Origin: an uncultured Pelagibacteraceae bacterium
GTDB taxonomy: Bacteria; Pseudomonadota; Alphaproteobacteria; Pelagibacterales; Pelagibacteraceae
NCBI GenBank assembly: GCA_902558815.1
Contig: CACEFF010000005.1
Location: forward strand, 1-64,000
DNA: 64,000 bases
Direction of reading: 5' to 3'
The position numbers and the translations under genes are program-made. Of this stretch, positions 8,788-16,635 are shown piece after piece. How positions within the stretch are numbered: the first letter of the stretch is position 1; every line of letters begins with the position of its first letter. A model generated the notes under the pieces. The model did no database searches. It was given only the letters and a program-made list of their open reading frames with translations, and had not been told where the DNA came from.

Positions 8788-10281
8788 ATGTTTAATCTTA
8801 ACTTATTATTTAAAAAGCTAAAAAAACAATTTCTATCAATAAATGATTTAATAGAAAGCTATTTCGATAATTTTAGATCATTTATAATTACTCTTAAGAA
8901 AAATAAAATTAATAAGGATAATAAGGTAATTTTAGTTATAGGAACATTAATCATTTTGACACTGGGATATTTCTTGCTCCCCACAATTTATGATAGAAAT
9001 ATATTAGAATCGCAAATTAAAAATCAATTGTTAGAAAAATTTGATATTAAAATTCAATTTAAGGAAAAAATTTCTTATGGCTTGTTACCAAGGCCTCACT
9101 TTAATTCTAAAAATTTGACAATTTTAAAAGATGATGAAGAAATTGCAAAAATTAAAAATTTCAAAGTTTTTATTAATTTTGATAAATTTTTGTCTATTAA
9201 TAAAGTTAAAGTAAAAAATGTAGTATTTAGAAAAGCAGATTTTAACATTAATAAAGATGACTTTTCATTTTTCAAAAAGCTTTTATTTCTTGATAAAATA
9301 GATGATAAAATTAGTTTTCAGGAAAGTAATATTTTTTTTCTAAATAAAGATAAAAGTGAAATGTTATTTATTAATAAGATAAAAAGTAGTGATTATTTTT
9401 ATGATGAAAAAAAATTCGAAAATGTAATGTCTTCAAAAAATGAAATCTTTAATATTCCATATAAAGTTATATTTGAGAATAACCAAAAAAATAAAAATTT
9501 AGTTACTAAATTTAATTCCAGAAAAATTAGATTAAATGTTAAAAATGAGATTGATTATAGTGATAAAAATAATAATGGTATTTTAGATATCACATTTATA
9601 AATAAAAGTACCTCTATAGACTATAATATTGAAAAAGGTTTTATAGAATTTTCATCTGCAAATAAAAAAGATAATTATAAAGGTCAAATTGATTTTAAAC
9701 CTTTTTATCTAAAAGCAAGCTTTAATTATAACCAGTTAAACCCAAAGAATTTTGTTAATCATAATTCGGTTTTTTTTGAAATAATTAAATCCCAACTTTT
9801 AAATAACAAAAATTTAAATCTAGATATAGACTTGAATATAAATAAATTAACAAATATTAATCATTTGAATAATTTGATACTTAAAATAGGTATTCAAGAG
9901 GGTGATATAATTTTGTCAAATTCTAACTTAATGTGGAAAGAAGATTTAAAAATTTCCTTGAGAGAAACTTTTTTAAATTATGATGATAATGGAGTCAGAT
10001 TGATTGGAAAAATGAATTTAGATTATAAGGATATTAATAGCTTTTACAGATCTTTTCAGGTGAACAAAAAAGATAGAAAAGATATTAAACAAATTGAAAT
10101 GGATTTTGTTTACGGCTTAACATCAAAAAACGTTAGTTTTGATAATGTTAAAATTGATAATTCATCTAATAAAAATTTAGAAAAGTTCATAAATAAATTT
10201 AATTCAAAAAATTCAAAACTGAATAATAAAGTAGTTTTCAAAAATTTTATCAGTAATTTTTTTAATGCTTACGATGGATAA
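8788..10281 (+). CDS. AsmA-like envelope protein
   Basis: This is a 497-residue protein with a cytoplasmic N-terminus of about 50 residues, one TM helix (VILVIGTLIILTLGYFLLPT) and a long periplasmic part rich in Asn, Lys and Asp. The segment after the TM helix (LESQIKNQLLEKFDIKI...YGLLPRPHFNSKNLTI ... IKNFKVFINFDKFLSINKVKVKNVVFRKADF) follows the AsmA N-terminal pattern, where a P-x-P/F segment precedes a beta-rich repeat. AsmA-like proteins are thought to bridge the periplasm for phospholipid movement and outer-membrane assembly; that role is known for relatives only. It stands alone, overlapping the convergent fumC by 13 bp. Confidence 0.65.
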   Translation: MFNLNLLFKKLKKQFLSINDLIESYFDNFRSFIITLKKNKINKDNKVILVIGTLIILTLGYFLLPTIYDRNILESQIKNQLLEKFDIKIQFKEKISYGLLPRPHFNSKNLTILKDDEEIAKIKNFKVFINFDKFLSINKVKVKNVVFRKADFNINKDDFSFFKKLLFLDKIDDKISFQESNIFFLNKDKSEMLFINKIKSSDYFYDEKKFENVMSSKNEIFNIPYKVIFENNQKNKNLVTKFNSRKIRLNVKNEIDYSDKNNNGILDITFINKSTSIDYNIEKGFIEFSSANKKDNYKGQIDFKPFYLKASFNYNQLNPKNFVNHNSVFFEIIKSQLLNNKNLNLDIDLNINKLTNINHLNNLILKIGIQEGDIILSNSNLMWKEDLKISLRETFLNYDDNGVRLIGKMNLDYKDINSFYRSFQVNKKDRKDIKQIEMDFVYGLTSKNVSFDNVKIDNSSNKNLEKFINKFNSKNSKLNNKVVFKNFISNFFNAYDG

Positions 10282-11657
10282 ATCATTTTTTTTGGGTCTA
10301 CGATTTTTTTATAATCTTTTTCACTAATTAAACCTGATTTTAAAGCTTCTTCCTTAAGAGTAGTTTTATTTCTTAACGCTGCTTTAGCAATTTTTGCAGA
10401 ATTGTCGTAACCAATATGTGGAGCCAAAGCAGTTACCAACATTAATGAATTATCCAAATACTCTTTTATTTTATTTTTATCTGCTTTAACTCCTTTAATA
10501 CAATAAAGTGAAAAATTTTTAGTACTGTCGGCTAGTAAATCTATGGACTGTAAAACATTATGTGCAATTAAAGGTTTGAAAACATTTAATTCAAAATGTC
10601 CATGAGAACCTGCCATTGTAATTCCATTATGATTCCCAATGACTTTAACACATACCATTGTTACTGCCTCTGATTGAGTGGGATTTACTTTGCCAGGCAT
10701 AATAGATGATCCAGGTTCATTAGAAGGTAAAATAATTTCACCATATCCTGCTCTTGGACCAGATCCGAGAAATCTAACATCATTTGCAATCTTCATTAAA
10801 CAAACTGCCGTTGTATTTAATGTGCCTGAAAAGTTTACTATTTCATCATGAGCAGCTAATGCTGCAAATTTATTTTTAGCTGGTTTAAACGGTAATTTAG
10901 TAATCTTTTTAATTTCAGTTATAATTTTTTTATCAAAACCTTTTTTACTATTTATTCCAGTTCCTACAGCTGTTCCACCTTGTGCTAAATAATAGATTTC
11001 ATTTAATGCATTTTTAATTCTAAAAATACAATTTTCTAATTGTGATTGATAACCTGAAAATTCCTGACCCAAAGAAAGAGGAGTCGCATCTTGAAGATGC
11101 GTCCTTCCTACTTTAACTATATTTCTAAATTGAGAAATTTTTTTTTTTAATTCTTTATTTAATAGTTCAAGCGAAGGTAATAATTTATTTTTGGTTTCAA
11201 TAGCTATCGCAATATGCATTGCAGTCGGAAATACATCATTTGTAGATTGAGATTTATTTACATGATCGTTTGGATGAACTGGCTTTTTAGTACCTTTTTT
11301 TCCTCCTAAAATTTCAATCGCCCTATTAGCAATTACCTCGTTAACATTCATATTTGTTTGAGTACCGGAACCTGTTTGCCAAACTTTTAATGGAAAGTGA
11401 TCATCTAGTTTACCAGATATTACTTCATTGGAGGCTTTAATAATTGCATTAGATATTTTGGGTAAAATTTGTTTTTCTTTACCATGAACTTTAGCTGCAG
11501 CTTTTTTAATTATTGCGATAGATCTAATTAAAATTGGTCTTACTAAAAATTCACCTATATCAAAATACTTTTTAGATCTTTGTGTTGAAGCACCCCAATA
11601 TTTATCTTTTGGGACATTAATGGATCCAATACTATCAAATTCTTTTCTTAATTTCAT
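10269..11657 (-). CDS. fumC: Class II fumarate hydratase FumC
   Basis: FumC catalyses reversible hydration of fumarate to malate in the TCA cycle. At 462 residues the length is normal. Signature features are the superfamily loop GSSIMPGKVNP near residue 320, GSGTQTNMNVNEVIANRA near 95, HPNDHVNKSQSTNDVFPTA near 130, and VGRTHLQDATPLSLGQE near 185 carrying the catalytic His. It is a single gene. Its 3' end overlaps the AsmA-like gene, and it diverges from the MazG-like gene with a 66-bp intergenic region. Confidence 0.97.
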   Translation of the reverse strand: MKLRKEFDSIGSINVPKDKYWGASTQRSKKYFDIGEFLVRPILIRSIAIIKKAAAKVHGKEKQILPKISNAIIKASNEVISGKLDDHFPLKVWQTGSGTQTNMNVNEVIANRAIEILGGKKGTKKPVHPNDHVNKSQSTNDVFPTAMHIAIAIETKNKLLPSLELLNKELKKKISQFRNIVKVGRTHLQDATPLSLGQEFSGYQSQLENCIFRIKNALNEIYYLAQGGTAVGTGINSKKGFDKKIITEIKKITKLPFKPAKNKFAALAAHDEIVNFSGTLNTTAVCLMKIANDVRFLGSGPRAGYGEIILPSNEPGSSIMPGKVNPTQSEAVTMVCVKVIGNHNGITMAGSHGHFELNVFKPLIAHNVLQSIDLLADSTKNFSLYCIKGVKADKNKIKEYLDNSLMLVTALAPHIGYDNSAKIAKAALRNKTTLKEEALKSGLISEKDYKKIVDPKKMIYPS

Positions 11658-11723
11658 TGATTAATAACTAATTAATAAATTATTATTAATATACATTAAA
11701 TTTATAAAACTTACAGGAGCAAT

Positions 11724-12095
11724 ATGTCAAATTTTAGTAAGGTCGGAATTTTTATGAAAAATTTTGGTCAAGAAGTTAAAAATAAACCTTCTTTTAGTAC
11801 TGATAAAATCAACAAACTAAGAATTGATCTCATAAAGGAGGAATTAGAGGAGTTAACAGAAGCAATGAATAATAAAAATTTATTAGAGGTTGCAGATGCA
11901 TTAACTGATATCTTATATGTTACTTATGGCGCTGGTCATGCATTTGGTATTGATTTAGACAAGTGTTTCGAAGAAGTCCAGAATTCAAACATGAGCAAAT
12001 TAGATGTAAATGGAAAACCAATCTATAATGAGTCTGGTAAAGTAATGAAAGGACCTAAATATTTCAAACCTGACCTCTCAAAATTTGTTAATTAG
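11724..12095 (+). CDS. MazG-like all-alpha nucleoside triphosphate pyrophosphohydrolase
   Basis: This is a small (123 aa) all-helical protein with the metal-binding pattern of the MazG/PRA-PH superfamily: KEELEELTEAM at about 37-47 and EVADALTDILYVTYGAG at about 55-71. These enzymes cleave NTPs, often non-canonical ones, to NMP and pyrophosphate. HisE-type phosphoribosyl-ATP pyrophosphohydrolase is a related alternative. However, the C-terminal NESGKVMKGPKYFKPDL tail resembles the stand-alone house-cleaning group, and no his gene is nearby. An AGGAG ribosome site precedes the ATG. It overlaps nadC by 4 bp, tail to tail. Confidence 0.75.
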   Translation: MSNFSKVGIFMKNFGQEVKNKPSFSTDKINKLRIDLIKEELEELTEAMNNKNLLEVADALTDILYVTYGAGHAFGIDLDKCFEEVQNSNMSKLDVNGKPIYNESGKVMKGPKYFKPDLSKFVN

Positions 12096-12925
12096 ATTTC
12101 AAGTTTCAGGTCTACTGCTGGAGCACTATGAGTAATACTTCCAACAGAAACTCTATCCACACCAGTTGCCGCAATTAATTTAATTTTTTTAAGAGTAATA
12201 TTTCCTGATGCTTCGGTTTCATAGAATTTTTTAACTAACTTAACCCCAGTTTTAAGATTTCTAATGCTCATATTGTCAAACAATATAGTATTGAATTTAA
12301 GGCCAATTATTTTTTTTACTTGTCTTAAATTATCAACTTCTACAGTTATTTTTCTTCCTTTTTTATTTTTGATAGCTGAAGAAACAAGACTTTTAATATC
12401 TGATGAGCCAATATGATTATCTTTAATTAAATATTCATCACTTAAATTGAATCTATGATTTGTACCTCCACCTAATTTAACGGCATATTTTTGAATCACT
12501 CTTAAGTTTGGAATTGTTTTACGTGTACAACAAATTTTACATTTTTTACCAGCCAATTTTACAAACTGGTTAGTTTTAGTTGCTATTCCAGAAATATGAG
12601 AAAGAAAATTTAAAGCCACTCTTTCAGCTATAAGTATGTTTTTTGCTTTGCCTTCAATTGTTGCTATTAAAGATCCTTTCTTTACTTTTGAACCATCTTT
12701 CTTTTTAACAATAAATTTAATTTTATTATCAATTAATTTAAAAGTATGTTTTGCAAATAATAAACCACCAATAATAGCCTCTTGATTTGAAATTAATTTG
12801 ATTTTTATAACTTTTTTATTTTGTACTAAATTTGAAGTTATATCTCCAGATGGGTAGAGATCTTCATTTAGAGCAAGCTTAACAATATTTTTGATAAAAT
12901 TTTCACTTAGTTTAATTTTTGACAC
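12092..12925 (-). CDS. nadC: Nicotinate-nucleotide pyrophosphorylase (carboxylating)
   Basis: NadC converts quinolinate and PRPP to nicotinate mononucleotide in de novo NAD synthesis. At 277 residues it has the usual length. Recognisable parts are LNEDLYPSGDITS, RVALNFLSHISGIAT, CCTRKTIPNLRVIQKYAVKLGGGTNHR (PRPP/quinolinate site), DEYLIKDNHI, the TEASGNIT loop and TGVDRVSVGSITHS. Translation starts at GTG 12925, six bases after the nadA stop, so nadA-nadC form a translationally linked pair. No nadB-like gene lies beside them. Confidence 0.96.
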   Translation of the reverse strand: MSKIKLSENFIKNIVKLALNEDLYPSGDITSNLVQNKKVIKIKLISNQEAIIGGLLFAKHTFKLIDNKIKFIVKKKDGSKVKKGSLIATIEGKAKNILIAERVALNFLSHISGIATKTNQFVKLAGKKCKICCTRKTIPNLRVIQKYAVKLGGGTNHRFNLSDEYLIKDNHIGSSDIKSLVSSAIKNKKGRKITVEVDNLRQVKKIIGLKFNTILFDNMSIRNLKTGVKLVKKFYETEASGNITLKKIKLIAATGVDRVSVGSITHSAPAVDLKLEI

Positions 12926-12931
12926 AAAAGA

Positions 12932-13921
12932 TTATCTACCGATAGCAACCATTTTTTCAACTGATAATCTAGCTTTATTTATCGTATCCTTGTCCATTAC
13001 AATTTCACCAGTTTCATTTTCTAAACAGTCTAGGATTTTTGGCAAAGTTATTCTTTTCATATGTGGGCAGAGATTGCACGGTCTAATAAATTCTACATTT
13101 GGATTTTCTACTTGAATATTATCACTCATTGAACATTCTGTAACCATCATAACTTTTTTTGGTTGATTGTCTTTTACATAATTAATCATTCCTGAAGTTG
13201 AACCAGCAAAATCACTTGCTTTGATAACTTCAGGTGGACATTCTGGATGAGCTATAATTTTAATTCCTGGATTTTTTTTTCTAATATCATTAATTTCTTT
13301 TTCATCAAATTGATCATGAACCATACAAATCCCTTTCCATGAAATAATCTCTACATCTGTTTGAGAAGCAACATATTTTGCCAAATAATCATCAGGTAAA
13401 AAAATTACCTTTTTAACTCCTAATGATTTTACAATTTTTACCGCATTTGCAGAAGTACAACATATATCAGTTTCTGCCTTCACATCTGCCGATGTATTCA
13501 CATATGAAACTACAGGAACTCCTGGGTACTTTTCTTTTAAAAGTTTTACATCTTTACCTGTAATTGATGATGATAAAGAACAACCTGCTTTCATATCTGG
13601 TAGTAAAACTTTTTTATTAGGGCTCATTAGTTTTGCTGTCTCAGCCATGAAATGAACACCAGCCATCACAATTATGTCTGCTGAGGTTTTTGATGCTTCA
13701 ACTGCAAGAGCTAATGAGTCTGCAGAAAAATCTGCTATACCATGATAAATTTCTGGTGTTTGATAGTTATGAGCTAGAATAACTGCATTTTTCTCTTTTT
13801 TTAATTTATTAATTTTATGTATGTAAGGAGCATGTATTGACCACTCAATCTCAGGCATAACCTTTGATATCTTTTGATAAATTGGATCAGTAGCTTTTTT
13901 AACCTCTTGATTAAATTCCAT
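12932..13921 (-). CDS. nadA: Quinolinate synthase A
   Basis: NadA condenses iminoaspartate with dihydroxyacetone phosphate using a [4Fe-4S] cluster. The protein has about 329 residues from ATG 13921. Its features are AVILAHNYQTPEIYHG, the substrate-binding VMAGVHFMAETAK, a candidate cluster Cys in KAGCSLSSS, a Cys in YVNTSADVKAETDICCTSANA, HPECPPEV, and the late Cys pair PCNLCPHMKRI. A longer reading from a TTG at 13936 is less likely. The gene precedes nadC with a 10-bp gap (start codon at 12925), giving two of the three de novo NAD steps. Confidence 0.96.
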   Translation of the reverse strand: MEFNQEVKKATDPIYQKISKVMPEIEWSIHAPYIHKINKLKKEKNAVILAHNYQTPEIYHGIADFSADSLALAVEASKTSADIIVMAGVHFMAETAKLMSPNKKVLLPDMKAGCSLSSSITGKDVKLLKEKYPGVPVVSYVNTSADVKAETDICCTSANAVKIVKSLGVKKVIFLPDDYLAKYVASQTDVEIISWKGICMVHDQFDEKEINDIRKKNPGIKIIAHPECPPEVIKASDFAGSTSGMINYVKDNQPKKVMMVTECSMSDNIQVENPNVEFIRPCNLCPHMKRITLPKILDCLENETGEIVMDKDTINKARLSVEKMVAIGR

Positions 13922-13976
13922 ATGAAAATTTATCAATTTGAAACCTACTTGTCATTGATTTAATGTGGGTCATATT

Positions 13977-14062
13977 GCGGCCATGCTGAAATTGGTAGAC
14001 AGGCACGGTTGAGGGCCGTGTGGACCTAGTCCATGAGAGTTCGAGTCTCTCTGGCCGCACCA
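13977..14062 (+). tRNA. tRNA-Leu (anticodon GAG)
   Basis: An 86-nt cloverleaf can be folded by eye. The acceptor arm pairs GCGGCCA with TGGCCGC. The D arm contains AATTGGTAGAC. The anticodon stem CACGG/CCGTG closes the loop TTGAGGG, giving anticodon GAG (leucine, CUC/CUU). There is a long class II variable arm (TGGACC/GGTCCA-like). The T arm is GAGAG-TTCGAGT-CTCTC. ACCA is encoded at 14059-14062. It is alone on the plus strand and ends 5 bp before the convergent ygfZ stop. No integrase or att-like repeat is present beside it. Confidence 0.95.
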
Positions 14063-14067
14063 AAAAC

Positions 14068-14955
14068 TCAAATTTTAAGCCATTCGGGTATAAAAATTTT
14101 AAAAGAAGCGTTATCACTTTTAAAAGTTTGATCTTTATCAAAATTCTCATCAAGATATTTTATTAAACCAAAAGGATAATCATCACTTATTAAAATTTTT
14201 CCAATTTCGATATCATTATTATAAATTTTTTCATTTTTAGTGAGTTTTCCATCAATAATCTCTATTGGAAGTAATCTTTTTGAAAGTTTATTTTTTAACT
14301 TTATTCTTGCAGTATTTTCTTGACCAACGTAACAACCTTTTTTGAAATCAATGCCATTTAGCTCCTCATAATTACACTCAATACCAAATAATTGGTTTTG
14401 TAATTGATTTAAGTTTTTTGGAACAATCCCCAGTTTGTGACTTTGAATGTAATAATTTTCAATTTTATCATCCTTGAGATCTAATTTTTTTAAGGATAAA
14501 TAAAGTTTTTCTAAATTGATAATTAGTCTAGCTCCTAAATTTTTATTTCTTGGATCTAAAACAATTGGGTCTTCTCTATATTTGAAGGTGAAACCTAAAA
14601 TATCCTTTGAACCTTCAATCGAGAGGTATTTTTCGTACCCAAAACTTGCAACAACAAATTCGTTACTTAAATTTAAAATTTCTACTTTTGATCTAATTTT
14701 ATATAGATTCAGTTGCTTAAATATTTCATCAGATTGATTTTTTTCACAATCAATGAAGAAGCCCGACTTATGCTTAACTACTATAAATTCAAATAGAAAT
14801 TTACCTTGTGGTGTAAGCAAAGAGGCAAAACAGCTTGAATTTTCTGTAACTTTATTAATGTCATTACTTATAAGATTTTGTAAAAAATCTTTAGCATCTG
14901 CACCATTCACATAGATTATGGCCCGATCCTGTAATATAAAAACACTATTATTCAT
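14068..14955 (-). CDS. ygfZ: Folate-binding protein YgfZ (iron-sulfur maintenance)
   Basis: This is a 295-residue member of the YgfZ/GcvT-like (CAF17/IBA57) family, which supports repair or assembly of [4Fe-4S] enzymes in a folate-dependent way. The hallmark KGCYVGQE is present in a GIDFKKGCYVGQENTARI context (about residues 200-220), together with the GcvT-like N-terminal pattern DAKDFLQNLISNDI...CFASLLTPQGKFL. It diverges from the dihydroorotase gene with a 43-bp gap and ends 5 bp from the convergent tRNA-Leu. Confidence 0.9.
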   Translation of the reverse strand: MNNSVFILQDRAIIYVNGADAKDFLQNLISNDINKVTENSSCFASLLTPQGKFLFEFIVVKHKSGFFIDCEKNQSDEIFKQLNLYKIRSKVEILNLSNEFVVASFGYEKYLSIEGSKDILGFTFKYREDPIVLDPRNKNLGARLIINLEKLYLSLKKLDLKDDKIENYYIQSHKLGIVPKNLNQLQNQLFGIECNYEELNGIDFKKGCYVGQENTARIKLKNKLSKRLLPIEIIDGKLTKNEKIYNNDIEIGKILISDDYPFGLIKYLDENFDKDQTFKSDNASFKIFIPEWLKI

Positions 14956-14957
14956 AT

Positions 14958-14984
14958 TTGCATCAAATGAGCTTTTAATATAAT
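14958..14984 (+). promoter_or_regulatory. Sigma70-like promoter for the dihydroorotase gene
   Basis: TTGCAT (14958-14963) and a perfect TATAAT (14979-14984) are separated by 15 bp. Shifting the -35 to TTTGCA gives 16 bp. Predicted initiation near 14991 leaves only about 8 nt before ATG 14999, with no Shine-Dalgarno sequence. Confidence 0.5.
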
Positions 14985-14998
14985 TACTTTTTTAACAA

Positions 14999-16306
14999 AT
15001 GTTAGATCTTATAATCAAAAATGGTCAGTGTTATATTGATGGGGAGCTCAAAGATGCTGATGTTTCAGTCAAAGATGGCAAAATTCAAAACATAGGCAAA
15101 TTTACTGAAGATGCTAAAGATACTATAGATGCTAAAGGTCTAACTATTTTACCAGGATGTATAGATACCCAAACTCATTTTAGAGAGCCCGGATCTACCG
15201 ATACAGAAGATCTTCATTCAGGAAGCAGAGCAGCTATTGCTGGAGGGATTACAGCAGTATTTGAAATGCCAAATACAAATCCTCCAACATCTAATAAAAA
15301 AGAATTTCAAAGAAAATTAGATCTCGCAAAAAATAGGATGTATTGTAATTATGCTTTTTATTTTGGTGCAACAGCAGATAATGCTAATGATTTAGCAGAC
15401 TTAAAAAATTTAGAAGGTTGTTGTGGGATCAAACTTTTTGCAGGTTCTTCAACAGGAAACCTTTTAGTTGCTGATGAAAAAGATATTGAAACGGTATTTC
15501 AAAATAGCTCTAAAGTTGTAGCTGTTCATTCTGAAGATGAGGCAATTTTAAATATTAATAAAAAATTGATTAAAAAAGGTGATGTTCACTCTCACCCAAT
15601 TTGGAGAAGTGATGAATGTGCAATTTCATCTACAAGAAGGATAGTGCGAATTGCTGAGCGTTATAATAAAAAAGCGCACGTGCTACATATAACTACAAAG
15701 CAAGAGATTGATTTCTTGTCTCAACATAAAGGAAATATTACTTTTGAAATTACTCCACAGCATTTAACAATTTATGCACCAGACTGTTATGACAAACTTG
15801 GTACATATGCTCAGATGAACCCTCCAATAAGAGATAAGTCTCATTATGATAGATTATGGTATGCGGTGAAAAATAATTTCAACGATACCATAGGCTCTGA
15901 TCACGCACCTCATTTAAAAATAAATAAAGACAAAGAATATCCCAATTCACCATCTGGTATGCCTGGTGTTCAAACTTTAATGCCAGTAATGTTAAATCAT
16001 ATTAATGATGGAAAGTTATCTCTAAATCAATTAATGAATTTTGTTTGTGAAAATCCAGTTAAAATTTTTGGCATAAAGAATAAAGGATTTATTAAAGAGG
16101 GATTTGACGCAGATTTCACAATAGTGGATATGAATAAAAAAATTGTCATTAAAAATGAAAATATAGAGAGTAAGTGTGGATGGTCTCCTTTTAATGGTGT
16201 TGAATTTAAAGGGACACCTGTAGCAACTATTATTGCGGGAAAAATAAAGATGAGAGATGGTAAAATTTTGGGAGAACCTGACGGAACTCCTTTAAAATTT
16301 AATTAA
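14999..16306 (+). CDS. pyrC: Dihydroorotase (amidohydrolase superfamily, class I type)
   Basis: The enzyme cyclises carbamoyl-aspartate to dihydroorotate in pyrimidine synthesis. At 435 residues it matches class I dihydroorotases. Motifs are LPGCIDTQTHFREPG (about 53-67), AAIAGGITAVFEMPNTNP, a His in VAVHSEDE, HVLHITTK, and the late DHAPH with the catalytic Asp. The first metal-binding HxH appears as QTH. From memory, alphaproteobacterial members often read DTQ-x-HFREPG, so I do not take it as inactive. Allantoinase or hydantoinase is the alternative. It overlaps the convergent SMR gene by 8 bp. Confidence 0.85.
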   Translation: MLDLIIKNGQCYIDGELKDADVSVKDGKIQNIGKFTEDAKDTIDAKGLTILPGCIDTQTHFREPGSTDTEDLHSGSRAAIAGGITAVFEMPNTNPPTSNKKEFQRKLDLAKNRMYCNYAFYFGATADNANDLADLKNLEGCCGIKLFAGSSTGNLLVADEKDIETVFQNSSKVVAVHSEDEAILNINKKLIKKGDVHSHPIWRSDECAISSTRRIVRIAERYNKKAHVLHITTKQEIDFLSQHKGNITFEITPQHLTIYAPDCYDKLGTYAQMNPPIRDKSHYDRLWYAVKNNFNDTIGSDHAPHLKINKDKEYPNSPSGMPGVQTLMPVMLNHINDGKLSLNQLMNFVCENPVKIFGIKNKGFIKEGFDADFTIVDMNKKIVIKNENIESKCGWSPFNGVEFKGTPVATIIAGKIKMRDGKILGEPDGTPLKFN

Positions 16307-16631
16307 GTTTTACTGTAAAAGTATTTACTAGCACAACTCCAATTACAATTAGAAACATTCCTAAAATTGCTTGCCAGGCTAAAGTTTGTTTAAAGAATAT
16401 GTAACCTAGTATCGCTATTGTAAAAATTCCAAGTCCGCTCCATGTTGCATAAACAATTGCAATGGGAAGCTTATTAACTACAAAAGTTAACAAATAAAAT
16501 GCGGTTAAATAAAAGATTGTTAATAAAGTTGTTGGTATTAACTTTGTGAAGTTTTGTGACACAGGAAGAAGCATTGTGCCTGCTACCTCACAAAAAATTG
16601 CACCTACAAGAAATAAATATGTTTTAAACAC
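16299..16631 (-). CDS. Small multidrug resistance (SMR/EmrE-like) transporter
   Basis: This is a four-helix inner-membrane proton antiporter or guanidinium/quaternary-amine exporter of the SMR family. From GTG 16631 the product has 110 residues, the length of EmrE. The essential membrane Glu falls at position 15 (GAIFCEVAGTMLLP), one off the EmrE number, and the signature AIVYATWSGLGIFTI is near 60. An upstream TTG at 16664 would give 121 residues but would run into the AIPR gene by 29 bp, so GTG 16631, 4 bp past the AIPR stop, is preferred. Substrate is unknown. It is the last gene of the prpE-AIPR-SMR run. Confidence 0.85.
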   Translation of the reverse strand: MFKTYLFLVGAIFCEVAGTMLLPVSQNFTKLIPTTLLTIFYLTAFYLLTFVVNKLPIAIVYATWSGLGIFTIAILGYIFFKQTLAWQAILGMFLIVIGVVLVNTFTVKLN

Positions 16632-16635
16632 TGAT

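Noticed and set aside
13977-14062. tRNA-Leu as an integration site for a mobile element
   Set aside because: No integrase, no repeated tRNA 3' end and no compositional shift beside it; neighbours are core genes.
13911-14153. 80-codon minus-strand ORF covering tRNA-Leu
   Set aside because: It runs antisense through the tRNA and out of frame through the end of ygfZ; no coding features.
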